64,000 nt of DNA from Ahaetulla prasina (taxonomy: Eukaryota; Chordata; Lepidosauria; Squamata; Colubridae): NCBI RefSeq assembly GCF_028640845.1, contig NC_080542.1, positions 131,958,580-132,022,579 on the forward strand, written 5' to 3'. The notes under the pieces are model-generated. The model was not told where the DNA came from. It did not search any database and saw only the letters and a list, made by a program, of their open reading frames with translations. Both the position numbers and the translations under genes were made by a program. Shown here in pieces: positions 43,582-54,791 of the stretch (the stretch's first letter is position 1; every line of letters begins with the position of its first letter).

Positions 43582-43618
43582 ACCTACATACAAACACCCA
43601 TGAAAACCTCAGAAAAAA

Positions 43619-43619
43619 A

Positions 43620-43684
<65 letters not shown>

Positions 43685-43690
43685 ATCTAT
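43619..43690 (+). repeat. (TATC)n microsatellite
   Basis: About 17 TATC units between the Penelope-like right arm and a CR1 fragment. It is read as ISLSIYLS in the chimeric frame. Confidence 0.95.
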
Positions 43691-44305
43691 CAGCCAGCAG
43701 TGTGCGGCAGCTGCCAAAAAAGCCAACACAGTTCTAGGCTGCATAAACAGAGGGATAGAATCAAGATCACATGAAGTGTTAATACCACTTTATAATGCCT
43801 TGGTAAGGCCACACTTGGAATATTGCATTCAGTTTTGGTCACCACGATGTAAAAAAGATGTTGAGACTCTAGAAAGAGTGCAGAGAAGAGTAACAAAGAT
43901 GATTAGGGGACTGGAGGCTAAAACATATGAAGAATGGTTGCAGGAACTCGGTGTGTCTAGTTTAAAAAAAAGAAGGACTAGGGGAGACATGATAGCAGTG
44001 TTCCAATATCTCAGGGGTTGCCACAAAGAAGGGGGAGTCAAACTATTCTCCAAAGCATCTGAGGGTAGAACAAGAAGCAATGGATGGAAACCAATCAAGA
44101 AGAAAAGCAACTTAGAACTAAGGAGAAATTTCCTGACAGTTACAACAATTTATCAGTGGAACAACTTGCCTGCAGAAGTTGTGAATGCTCCAACACTGGA
44201 AATTTTTAAGAAACTGTTGCATAACCATTTGTCTGAAATGGTGTAGAGTTTCCTGCTTGGGCAGGGGGTTGGAGTAGAAGATCTCCAAGGTCCCTTCCAA
44301 CTCTG
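43688..44305 (+). pseudogene. CR1 LINE C-terminus, frame intact, 3' UTR
   Basis: About 180 uninterrupted codons to a TAG at 44246: [77 protein letters not shown] and RRNFLTVTTIYQWNNLPAEV. The 3' UTR runs to CAAGGTCCCTTCCAACTCTG and the tail begins at 44305. It is the least decayed CR1 here but lacks the RT core and endonuclease through 5' truncation. Confidence 0.9.
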
Positions 44306-44306
44306 T

Positions 44307-44353
<47 letters not shown>

Positions 44354-44356
44354 TTA

Positions 44357-44413
<57 letters not shown>
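44305..44413 (+). repeat. (ACT)n-(ATT)n compound microsatellite on CR1 tail
   Basis: About 16 ACT units are followed by about 20 ATT units, directly at the CR1 end TCTGTT. The switch suggests a C-to-T change spread by slippage. Confidence 0.95.
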
Positions 44414-44415
<2 letters not shown>

Positions 44416-45845
44416 CTATCATCTATCTTTCATCTATTCATAATTTACTATTTTAAAACATAGCATTACAAATCAACCTCTTTAATAATATGGTTACAAT
44501 AATTGTTATTTATTATTGGATTTATATCTCACATTTCTATTTATATGCCAGTAATGTAGCTTTCAGTAGTAAAGCAAACACAAAACATGTAACAGAATGT
44601 CATCAATAACACAATTAAAGTCCAAGTAAAACTCAAAAATTTAAATAAACAACTAAAAGCTTGGCAGATGTTTTTATACATGACGGTTATAACAAATGAA
44701 TTTTTTTTATGCTCAGCTTTTAGCATGCATAGAATTTGATTGCTCATAAACATGGATGGTGGATATGCTACAATTATTCTGATGATCCTTGCTAAGGATC
44801 AGCTGTTAGGTAATAAGATACTTTTTAATATGTAGCAACAAGAATTTCAAGTTAAGGACAGCATTCCTTTTCTAAGACTCTCTAAACTAATTAACTTGGT
44901 ATAAGACCCAAACTAATTTTAGATGTACTTTGTAAGCCAAATAAAAAATCTGGCATAGATGTATGACGTTAAAATATACCCAGTATTGGTTGCTCATTTT
45001 ACAAAAAAAGTGACAGAAATTGAAATCAGATGTGTAAAAAATTGATTATCATTTTCACTGTTAAGAAAATGGGTAATTTAATTAAACATTTCATTGTATG
45101 GGGAGAGAAAGATGGCTAGGATTCTAGCACTGAAATTTCTACAATCCGAGAAAAACGTACCTGCTCAAGCGGATTGTATAAACAAAAATATAAAAAGCTA
45201 AAGTGGTTCCAGTTTACTTTGGCAACATTTTTCGTGGGTATAAAAATAATTAAGAAGTATGATCTTAATATCATAGCAGAGGTATACTGCTATGTTGTAT
45301 TCTCCAGAGGTGATGCAGCTAAGTTTTTCCTCGCAGATAAACTACATGGCATATTAAGAAGCACTTTTGAACAGCATCTATATGACATTTAGCTCTTGCA
45401 TCTGATCATATTAAGAGAAAGCCAATCCTCAGGATTGATGTGTTTGAAGCCCCTTTTTAAAATGTGAAACATTTACAGGGCCTATAAATCAAACAGGGCT
45501 CTTTCTTTAAAAAGCTGGAAACCTGGTAGAGATCTAATCACCCTAAGAGTGTTGCTTTATTGCTTCAACTTTCCAATCTAATTATTATTAGAGGCAGTAG
45601 AAAGTATTTCATTTTCCAAACTGCAAGCTGGCTATTTAGAATTTTGCTTAAAATGACCCAGCTACTAATAAATTTGCACTAGCACTTAGTTGTCAAGGGG
45701 TGAGATGGGGGGGGGGGTGGCTAGAATACATAAAATGGAGATTAAATTGATGCTCCTGAAAGTGATTGTTTTGGGGGGATTGCAGGAATTAAAACATTTG
45801 CACTACTCAGCCAAGCAAAGAAACAATGGGAAAGCAACCTTTGTG
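44414..45845. other. No recognised feature (1.4 kb)
   Basis: AT-rich. Frames up to 72 codons without motif. A G-run (GGGGGGGGG) is near 45707. Confidence 0.5.
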
Positions 45846-46290
45846 TTGTGCAAAGAATGAAACTATCAGGCCTGGAAGCCATCTTTTTCATTGGATCTTC
45901 AGGCCTGCCACATTTACTACTTTGGGAAACTGGGAAGAGGGATTGTAGGGAGCCAGGTGATATATAGTCATAATAACATTCCTTTCTCAGAGAGTCAAGG
46001 ACATCTTGCCCTGCAACTGGGAGACATCTCCAGCTGGGATGGTGCTTTGATTGGTCTGTGTGACGGACATGTGGGTGCTGGGGGAGGGACTTGGACTTTC
46101 ACTTTGGTGGGGAAAACTTGGAAACTTTCAGATTTGGGTTTTCCCAGATGCCAATATGATATCTCTAATAGAGTGTAGCTTCGAGGAAACTCAAACCTTG
46201 GAGTTGTATTTCATTGGAGGTACTACTTTTTTTGCTTATTTGTTCCCTGTGACTATCATTAAGTGTTGTACTTTATGATTCTTGACGAAT
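45846..46290 (+). mobile_element. LTR-like or unclassified repeat block
   Basis: GC-richer than its surroundings, with GGGAAAACTTGGAAACTTTC, GATTTGGGTTTTCCCAGATG and AAACTCAAACCTTGGAGTTGTA. The style suggests the R-U5 part of an LTR. I see no TG...CA termini or target duplication, and no second copy in the window. Confidence 0.3.
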
Positions 46291-46294
46291 GTAT

Positions 46295-46440
46295 CTTTTC
46301 TTTTATGTACACTGAGAGCATATGCACCAAGACAAATTCCTTGTGTGTCCAATCACACTTGGCCAATAAAGAATTCCTATTCTATTCTATTCTATTCTAT
46401 TCTATTCTATTCTATTCTATTCTATTCTATTCTATTCTAT
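46295..46440 (+). mobile_element. LINE family T tail with (TATTC)n
   Basis: TGTACACTGAGAGCATATGC, ACCAAGACAAATTCCTTGTG and CACTTGGCCAATAAAGAATTC pass directly into about 13 TATTC units (46372-46440). The same tail is inverted at 21803. Confidence 0.9.
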
Positions 46441-47605
46441 TTGGAACCATGACAGGGCACAGGAATCTACGTCTGCTGCCTTACATCTCTAGATCAGATG
46501 GTTGCTGGGCTTAGGTGAATAAAATCCTCTTTTGGACCTTTGTTCTTCAGAGTAATTGCTCAGGGATGGTCAGGGAAAGAATTTTAGGCTCATGGAACCG
46601 ACCCACAGACCAGCTTATCTTCTGTTGAGCCTTTTTTTTTCTCCTGAGCTTTGTCTTTTCTTGAGCTCAGTGAAATGTTCTTATGAAACCAGATGAGCGG
46701 TGGATGCATTTCATCAACGTATCTCATCATCAGATGCAATTCTCATAAGTTACAAAATGTAAGTTCTAGCCCAGTTCATGAAGACATCACTCTTTTGCAA
46801 TTATCAAACTAGCTAATTGGGTACCTGATAGCTACCTTTTTCCCCCCATATGGAGAAGCTTACCTTTATAACTACATGTCCCATGTGATCAAGGACTCTA
46901 GAAAAGCAGGGGACAAGTACATTAAGAAAAAAGAACATAAGTACCCATTGAGGGGTTGTATAAAGAAAGCATAGAGTTGGAAAACTGTATGTATGGTTTC
47001 TCTTCTTGCTTGACTTGTCCTTCAGATTCAGGCCAATGTTTCCAATGTTTCTAAGGATCTGTGATCTTCAACAACCTACTTTGTTCTGCTGATCTGGCAT
47101 TTTTATTTAAGGATGTTTTTGAGTGGCAAAGTTTCCTGTCGTATGGAAGCAGATGGGAATGGCTTTAGCTTGCCAAGCCGAATTGTGTCAAATGAGGATT
47201 TGATTTAGAAGAAAAAGATGAGTATGCAGAGGGCACCATTGTGTAAATGAGCTATATAGATCCTCTTCGTAAAGTAGCTTTCCTTCTCTGCTTTCTAAGT
47301 CATTCTAAGATGTGCTGAAGATGGGGATAAAGACCCCTTGCTTTAGAATTTTGTTCCTGCTTTATGCCTTCCTTAAAAAATAAAAATCATAAATAGAGCT
47401 CAAAGAGATTCCAGATACTCACACAACTTTCAAATTGGCCCGTGTGCCCTGAAATTTGCTAAATCTTTCACCATTTTTTAAAGGAGGGAAGGAAAAAGGA
47501 AGCTGGACTTTTCTAATGCCCTTGATATTTTGGAAACATTTTTGTTTTAAGAATGCATATGCTAACCACTCCTAGATTGGCATGCAATTCCATTTTTTTT
47601 TTTTG
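46441..47605. other. No recognised feature (1.2 kb)
   Basis: No coding or repeat signature recognised. Confidence 0.5.
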
Positions 47606-47611
47606 CAGATT

Positions 47612-47884
47612 GCCTTTTTTTTTTTAATTTACATTTATATCCCGCCCTTCTCCAAAGACTCAGGGCGGCTTACAGTGTATAAGGCAATAGTCTCATTCTA
47701 TTTGTATATTTTACAAAGTCAACTTATTGCCGCCCCCCCCCCAACAATCTGGGTCCTCATTTTACCTACCTTACAAAGGATGGAAGGCTGAGTCAACCTT
47801 GGGCCGGGCTTGAACCTGCAGTAATTGCAGGCTGCTGTGTTCTAATAACAGGCTTCTTACAGCCTGAGCTATCACGGCCCCTAT
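47612..47884 (-). mobile_element. SINE family B, full length
   Basis: T-run, TATCCCGCCCTTCTCCAAAG, CAGGGCGGCTTACAGTGTAT, CTGAGTCAACCTTGGGCCGG, and a tRNA-like head ending near CTGAGCTATCACGGCCCC. Confidence 0.9.
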
Positions 47885-47894
47885 GCCTTCCACT

Positions 47895-48262
47895 AAGGAC
47901 CTGCATCAGCCAGAAAGAAGACTGAGAAAATATCTACAAACATCTTGGACATAAACTGTTTTCTTCCTCAAGACACCACTGTAAAGCAGTGCAGACCAAA
48001 ACAACTAGACACAGGGATAATCCCCCCCACCCCGTGCCATCATTTTGCTGACCACCTAATACTCACAACACTGCCTTATATCTATATTTACCCATAAAGG
48101 TTACTATTATCCTTCTCATATTTCTTATTACCTTCTGCTATTGGTAATTTAGGATTGCATTATTTTGTTATTTGTATATACACTGACAGCTTATGAATCA
48201 GAGACCAAGTCCTTGTGTGTCCAATCACGCTTGGCCAATAAAGAATACTCTATTCTATCTAA
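47895..48262 (+). mobile_element. LINE family T 3' end
   Basis: The coding relic aligns with the ...KIFTD...LHTRTTRH...FFPNAITLL-type end of family T: CTTGGACATAAACTG, then GCAGACCAAAACAACTAGAC. The UTR ends GTGTGTCCAATCACGCTTGG, then CCAATAAAGAATACTC and a short TATTC run. Confidence 0.7.
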
Positions 48263-48332
48263 ATGGTCCCAGACCTACAAGGTAGATGATAAGTATACCT
48301 ATATAGATGATAGATTAAAACCATACAGCATT

Positions 48333-48368
48333 CACACACATACTCACACACAGACACACACACACATA
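48333..48368 (+). repeat. (CA)n microsatellite
   Basis: CACACACATACTCACACACA, then a pure CA run. Confidence 0.85.
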
Positions 48369-48956
48369 TTTTGATCCCCTTCCTAAACTGTAATATGTTT
48401 ACAATATTCCATAATTGGGTGTTAATAAGTGGCAAAAAGCTGAATTGATTTGCCAAACATTTTGGGGGAGGCTTGGCTAGAGATACGATCCCCCCAGTCC
48501 AATTCAAAGTAAAGTTTGCTTACTTCCATACTCCACAACCTAGTTCATACCATCCTTCATCTTTTTTTCTATGGAAAAAATTCCCTTTTAATGCATATGG
48601 GCTAGATGCTGCTTTATAAAAACCCTCCAGTGCAAAACATTTCAATCCCTAGCTGAGTCTGCTGTAGAGATTGATGAGCTGATCAACTATTTTCTTGTGT
48701 CTGCTTTATAAGATTAATATTTTTGAATACATTGCTGGGGTCACTCTGCTTTTGGACTTTATCCAGGAAAAAAAGTAGGAGAAAAAAATTAATTCCTTTG
48801 AGTTTGGATTTATTTATAAGGCTCATCGGCATTCAAACTCAGGCTTCTGTTCATCCCAGCTTTGCAGGTAACTTTTGCTAGCTGGTATAAATATTCTTTA
48901 TTTTCCATCTTTATTCATTCATCTTTTTTAGGATCTAGCATCCCATCCTCCCCCAA
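48369..48956. other. No recognised feature
   Basis: Nothing recognised on either strand. Confidence 0.5.
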
Positions 48957-48993
48957 ACAGGAAGGAAGGAAGGAATAAAGAAAGGAAGGAAGG
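48957..48993 (+). repeat. (GGAA)n-type microsatellite
   Basis: GGAAGGAAGGAAGGAATAAA with further GGAA units. Short and imperfect. Confidence 0.85.
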
Positions 48994-49137
48994 TAGGAAT
49001 ATTGAATGACTAGTATGCCACTGTATTGATATGGGCATATCATTCGTCTTTCTTCTCTCTTACTGAACAAAGTATAGATGGAAATAATTTAGCCAAATAC
49101 CTGGTTACAAAGGTATTTTCTATGAAAGCTATTCATT

Positions 49138-49290
49138 CTTCATCCATCCATCCATCCATCCATCCATCCATCCATCCATCCATCCATCCATCCACTCACT
49201 CACTCACTCACTCACTCACTCACTCACTCACTCACTCACTCATTCATTCATTCATTCATTCATTCATTCATTCATTCATTCATTCATTCA
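49138..49290 (+). repeat. (ATCC)n-(ACTC)n-(ATTC)n compound microsatellite
   Basis: Three abutting tetranucleotide blocks of about 13, 12 and 12 units. Each differs from the next by one base (ATCC, then the CACT register, then CATT). The translated SIHPSIHPS/THSLTHSL/HSFIHSF frame here is not a gene. Confidence 0.95.
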
Positions 49291-49403
49291 ATATGTTGCC
49301 CCTGTCCTTGATAAGGTGACTCTGGACAGCTTACAGATCATTAAAAGATAAATAGAAAAAAGATTTAAAGTTTTAAAACTATGCAAATTAAAAACAATAA
49401 TTA

Positions 49404-49624
49404 AATAGCAATACCACTTAGATTTACATACTGATTCAAAGTGCTTTACAGCCTCTTTAAACTGTTTACAGAGTCAACATATTGCCCATAACAATTTTAC
49501 CGACCTCTGAAGGATGGAGGAAGGCCTTGAGCTGGTGAGAATCAAACTGCTGAACTGCTGGCAGTCGGCAGTCATTGGAATTAGCCTGCAATATTGCATT
49601 CTAACTCCTGTGCCACTACAGCTC
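49404..49624 (-). mobile_element. Sauria-type SINE, full length
   Basis: The tail AATAGCAATACCACTTAGAT, body CAAAGTGCTTTACAGCCTCT with GAGTCAACATATTGCCCATA, and tRNA-like head ending GTGCCACTACAGCTCC. Confidence 0.85.
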
Positions 49625-50290
49625 CATGTAAAAAAACAAAAACAAAACAGAAACCAAAGACAGACAGCACAGGGATGAGATCTTCTTAACCCATTAATCA
49701 CCCTCAGTTGCAGAGTGCCCCTCTCAAGACCTTGAGCCGATTGACAATTTGAGCCAATTTTAATGCCCTTCAGGAATGCCAAAAATTGTGGCAACAGTTT
49801 TCACCTCCTGAGGTAGAAGGATGGGGCCACAATGGAAAAACATTGTTTTCTTTGACTCTTTTCAGAAGGATCAGATTGCCTTAGCAGATGGGATCTTTTT
49901 CACGATGCAAGTGGGGTGGACTAGTCCCAATGGAGTGAGACAGATCTTTAATTGTGGCAAAATAATAAAAATATATATACCTTCTGTGTCTTATACTTCT
50001 TTTAGGAAAGAGCAGGAACCTCCACCCTTAGTTTCCACTTCATCTGCCATCTTGGTTGCAGTTTCAGAAAGTTAGTAACAGATTACTAGTGAGTTCAATT
50101 ATTATTGTTATTATAAATAACAATAGTATAGTGATTTTTATTCTAACATCATAAAATTCATTGAATCATAGAATTAATCATTGTTCCTTAGTTAATCAAT
50201 TGGGCACCATCAAACTTGACTTGTCCTCTTGGCACTCTGGAGTAGCATAATTTGCTTATTAGGTGAGTAAAATTCTCTTACTCACCTAAT
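49625..50290. other. No recognised feature
   Basis: No coding or repeat motif recognised. A short ATT run is near 50100. Confidence 0.5.
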
Positions 50291-50587
50291 GCAGCTAGTC
50301 CTCAATTTATGACCACAACTGAGCCTAAAATTTATGTTATTAAGTGAACAATTTATCAAGTGAATTTGTTCCTTTTCTTGCCACTTTTGTTAATTGAGTC
50401 ACTGCAGTTGTTAAGTTAGACACATGGTTGTTAAGTGACTCTGGATTCCCTATTGACTTTGCTTGTCCGAAGGTCGCAAAAGGGGAACACATGACCCTGG
50501 GATATGGCAACCATCACAAATATAAGTCAGTTGTCAAGCGTCTGACTGTAAATCATGTGACCTTTAGGATGCTGCAATGGTCATAAG

Positions 50588-51790
50588 CAGGGGTGAAATG
50601 CTCCCGGTTCGGACTGGCTCGCCCGATCTGATAGCGATGGCGGCTGGTGGTTTGGAGAACCAGTAGCAAAAATCCCTGGCCCCGTCCCCTGCCTCTACTC
50701 AGCCACGCCATCATCAGAGGGTTTTTTTTTTTACTTTTAAAAGCAGTTTTTCTTCAGGAGAAAACATGCCTTTAAAAGTAAAAAAAAACCAAGCCTTTGA
50801 TGATCCCGTGGCTCAGCTGGGATCATCCAAACCCTTTAAACTCTTTATTTTTTAACAACCTCTTCGGCCTAAGAGGTTGTAAAAAAATGGTTTTAAAAGG
50901 CTCCTCTGGCAATCCCAGCTAAGTTGCCTGATCACCAGAACCTTAAAAAACATGTTTTCTATAAGCTCTTCAGCCAAAGAGCTTGTAGAAAACCTCCTTT
51001 TAAGAGGTTCTGGGCTGCGATGAAGCACTTACCTAATTACTGCTCCTTTCCTGCTGGGAAAGCCATGCTTTACATCAGTTGCATCAGCTAGCAACTGAAT
51101 CTGCCTGCCTGCAATCCATCTCCTCAGTCAGCAATCTGGCTGCTTTGCTGGCTGAGGAACTCTGGGAACTGAAGTCCACAAACCTTAAAGTTACTAAGGT
51201 TGGAGACCCCTGATCTAAAAAATATAAATAAAATAAAATAATAAAATAAAATATTTGTGCAGCTTTCTGAGATTTGGTGTGTTTATGTAGTGTTTCACTC
51301 TAACTACACAAACACACAAAATTTCACAAAGCTGTATGTGGCATTTTGTGTGTGTGTGTGAGTCAGTTGTGTTGTGTTGTGTTGTGTGTGTGTAAAGTGT
51401 GAAAGTTGCTTTTTGAGCTTTTTGTGGCTGTGTGAGTTTTCTGCCTGTTGCAGGGGCCATTTTGGGTGAAGTGCAGTTGCTTTTACATTGTGAGTCAGTT
51501 GTGTTGTGTTTGTATAAAGTGTGAAAGTTGGTTTTTGAGCTTTTTGTGTCTGTGTGAAGTTCCTGCCTGTTGCAGGGGCCTGCTGCTTTTACAGTGCGTG
51601 TGAGTCGTGTTGTGTGTTGTGTGTAGAGTGTGAAAGTTGGTTTTTGATACCTCTTATTGTTTTGTATACTGTGTTTATTATTTTTATTATTTATTGTTAT
51701 TGGCCATGCCCACCCAGTCATCTGACCACCAAGCCACACCCACCAATTAAGCCACACCCATAGAACCAGTAGGGGAAGATTTCACCCCTG
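50588..51790. mobile_element. hAT-type MITE, 1203 bp, with hairpins and minisatellite
   Basis: The ends CAGGGGTGAAATGCTCC and AGATTTCACCCCTG are inverted. The flanks GTCATAAG (50580-50587) and GTTGTAAG (51791-51798) fit an 8-bp duplication with two transitions. It holds three ~70-bp hairpins (50719-51010), the right end of another hAT MITE (51130-51211) and a 110-130-bp tandem repeat (51350-51650). No transposase. Confidence 0.85.
51350..51650. repeat. 110-130-bp minisatellite inside MITE
   Basis: AGTCAGTTGTGTTGTG starts units near 51361 and 51493, with a third variant at 51603. Each continues AAAGTGTGAAAGTTG, TTTTTGAGCTTTTTGTG and CTGCCTGTTGCAGGGGCC. The long minus-strand frame (51215-51757) is its threefold translation. 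Confidence 0.85.
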
Positions 51791-52102
51791 GTTGTAAGTG
51801 TGAAAAATGGTCATAAGTCACTATTTTCAGTGACGTGGTAACTTCAGTCACTAAGCGAACTGTTGTTAAGTCAAGGACTACTTATACTTTAAGTTTTTCT
51901 TAGTTAATGTTTCTCATATTCCATGCTCCAATTATATCAGTTCTTATAAGCTGAAGAATTCCTTTTTTCAATTAAAGTAACTAGACTTGGAACTGTGATC
52001 TTCTAGTGACATCATCACATCCAGATTTTCTCATAAAAGTTCACCTTTCTTGGTAACTAAAGAAGTGCGTTTTGACTTGGGATGGATATATATTGTAAAG
52101 TA

Positions 52103-52175
52103 GAATAGAGTGGAGTGGAGTGGAGTGGAGTGGAGTGGAATGGAATGGAATGGAATGGAATAGAATAGAATAGAA
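52103..52175 (+). repeat. (GTGGA)n-(ATGGA)n-(ATAGA)n pentanucleotide array
   Basis: Three pentamer variants in ordered blocks, each one transition from the next. The last block ends at the CR1 3' end (AACAGAGTTGG). Confidence 0.95.
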
Positions 52176-52179
52176 AAGA

Positions 52180-53095
52180 ATAACAGAGTTGGAAGGGACC
52201 TTGGAGGTCTTCTAATCCAACCCCCTGCTCAGGAAGGAAACCCTATACCATTTCAGGCAAATGGTTATCCAGTCTTTTCTTAAAAACTTCCAGTGTTGGA
52301 GCATTCACGACTTCTGGAGGCAAGTTGTTCCATTGATTAATTGTTCTAACTGTCAGGAATTTCTCCTTAGTTCTAAGTAGCTTTTCTCCTTGATTGTTTT
52401 TCACCCATTGCTTCTTGTCCTGCCCTCAGATGCTATGGAGAATAGCTTGATTCCTTCTTCTTTGTGGCAGCCCCTGAGATATTGGAAGACTTTATGGCAG
52501 CCCCTGAGATATTGGAAGGGGCATGCATAAGAGCACAAATGTGCCTACCATTCCTATCCTATTGTTTCCTTTCATTATATCCAATTAATATAGTTATTAC
52601 ATACTTATGCTCATATATATGCTTATATATTATATAGTTATTTTCATGCTTATGCTTATATATACTGTTGTGACAAAAATAAATAAATAAATAAAATAAA
52701 TAAATAAAATAAAGACTGCTATCATGTCTCCCCTAGTCCTTCTTTTCATTAAACTAGCCATGCCAAGTTCCTGTAATTGTTCTTCATATGTTTTGGCCTC
52801 CAGTCCCCTAATCATCTTTGTTGCTCTTCTCTGCACTCTTTCTAGAGTCTCAACATCTTTTTTACATCATGGCAACCAAAACTGGATGCAGTATTCCAAG
52901 TGTGGTCTTATCAAGGCCTTATAAAGTGGTATTAACACTTCGCGTGATCTTGATTCTATCCCTCTGTTTATGCAGCCTAGAACTGTGTTGGCTTTTTTGG
53001 CAGCTGCTGCACACTGATGGCTCATATTTAAATGACTGTCTACCAGTGGAGTTTCTGCTATTGAGCGGGGTACCACATATATGTACTTAAGCATT
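52180..53095 (-). pseudogene. CR1 LINE C-terminal region, split by a LINE tail
   Basis: Minus-strand frames 53094-52867 ([30 protein letters not shown]) and 52836-52630 ([20 protein letters not shown]) continue after the insertion into the 3' UTR, which ends at 52182. A LINE family R tail (52517-52712, plus) interrupts it. A 23-bp stretch (CAGCCCCTGAGATATTGGAAG) is duplicated just before the insertion. Confidence 0.85.
52517..52712 (+). mobile_element. LINE family R 3' UTR
   Basis: GGGGCATGCATAAGAGCACA, CCTACCATTCCTATCCTATT and TACTGTTGTGACAAAAATAA, then an AAAT tail. Non-coding, about 195 bp. Confidence 0.85.
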
Positions 53096-54785
53096 GTGTT
53101 TTTCTTGCCTCAGTGTTTCATCCATGTGCATGTAAGTATCTTGAGAACAATAGAGATGGTGTTTTTTCCCCTTTTACTTCTTTCTGCTGAATTTGATCTT
53201 GGAGTCCTTTCTTCTAGATGCATCTCTCTTTCTTTCCTGCATTCCTCCAGCCTTTACCAGCAGGGATGACCTTTCTTGGACCTTTTTTCTTCTACCAAGG
53301 TGAGTTTCATCATCACTGATGTTACTGCGTCTGTTTCAAAGTCCATGTCAATCTCAGGGAAGATGGCAGTTTTCACAAATTGTTTCTTCCTGTGGTAGAA
53401 TGTAATCATCTTTATGTTTTTTTGCTGTCAAATTGTCAACAGCCGACTTAAAACAAAATGAGCCCAAGAGACCACCCCCCCCTCAAAAAAAACACATTCA
53501 AACGTTTGAATTCACTGTTCTGAACTGGCTCTTAGTAAATATGAAGAAGTGTGTCACAAACAATTCAGTCAAGTTATTTTTTTTTCTTTTTGAAAATAAT
53601 AAGGCTGAAGAAACCAATGAGCCAGTCTTTTGCATGTAAAATCTGCCTTACAGTAGAACTGTGGCATTTTGTACATAAAATATGATTGGGAAGAAGAACA
53701 GAGACAGAAATCTGGCCAACTGCCATATTGTTTGTTTTCAACAGTTCTCAGTTTATGCTTGGAAAAACGAACAATTCATCTCCAAAATGTCTTTTAAAAA
53801 TGATTGGATTGTTTTCATTGGTTTATATTTCCTGGACCTCCTCATTTTCCAGACGTGAGTAAACACCACTGAATACATTTTGATTAAAGATTAAACAACA
53901 CAGATGCTATTCTGTTAATGGTATTTGTAAATCACCAAATGCAACATCTTTAGAATTCTCCTTATAATGGTTAGCTATTAACAGCATAAGATGTCATTAG
54001 GAGGATGTTTGGATTATTCTGACAGATGTTAGCATTTTACACTAAACCCTTTGCTCTGAGCATAAAATGCTGCTAATCTTACCAAAGGTATTCTGTAAAC
54101 TTGGATTAGTGAATGTAACAACAATGGCTTTGAAGGCAAAAATAGGATAAGTGAATGTGCCCAGAAGGACTGCAGGTCTGATGAAATTTGAAGGGCACCA
54201 AGGTTAAACTCCAGGCACTTTCACAAACTTCTGCTTCAGGGTTCGCTGCTTTTTAATTTTCCCCATTCATGAAGATGGGGGAAGGTGAAGCATTTGGAGG
54301 GGGGGTGGACTGAAAAAGGCATTGTTGTACAGTACATGTCAAGTTAAGCCCTATAGCTTACAAAAAAGAATGCCATTTATCTGGTGTAAATGCTTACAGT
54401 AGCACAGGGACTTCTGCAGGGGCAGTTTCTTCTGAGAAAGTACATTTGATCATTTAAAGGACCCAATCCCAAAATGGCAACCACTTCCAGGATAGCACCA
54501 TATGGCCTCCATTGTGTAGAAAGGTCACTCTGCAGAGTGGCTACTCACAGAATCTATTCCAATGATCAGTGAAGGATTGATCATGAGGGGTTGGGATGTG
54601 AGACCCAGCAATGTGAGAAACATGCACAAGGTCAGCAGGGACACAGTGAAGTGAGAAAACAGGCCTACGGCCTTTGGGTTACTCAAGGGTAGGAAGAGAT
54701 CACAGGGTGAGTCAGTGGGTGGGGGAAGCCGAGGGAGGCCATGTGTAAGCTAGGGAGATGCTGAAGTGCAGGCCCACTAGAGCTT
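53096..54785. other. No recognised feature (1.7 kb)
   Basis: AT-rich to mixed composition. Frames up to ~68 codons without motif. Confidence 0.5.
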
Positions 54786-54791
54786 CTAGAA

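Larger units (their letters stand above)
50291..51895. mobile_element. Family E element split by a 1.2-kb MITE
   Basis: The left part runs from GCAGCTAGTCCTCAATTTAT to CTGCAATGGTCATAAG. The right part resumes GTGAAAAATGGTCATAAGTC and ends AAGTCAAGGACTACTTATA. The order of phrases matches 25570-25929. Confidence 0.75.

Noticed and set aside
49026..49319. SIHPSIHPS/THSLTHSL repeat protein
   Set aside because: Pure microsatellite translation.
51215..51757. 180-codon threonine-rich minus-strand ORF
   Set aside because: It translates the 110-130-bp minisatellite of a MITE three times. A gene reading has no support.
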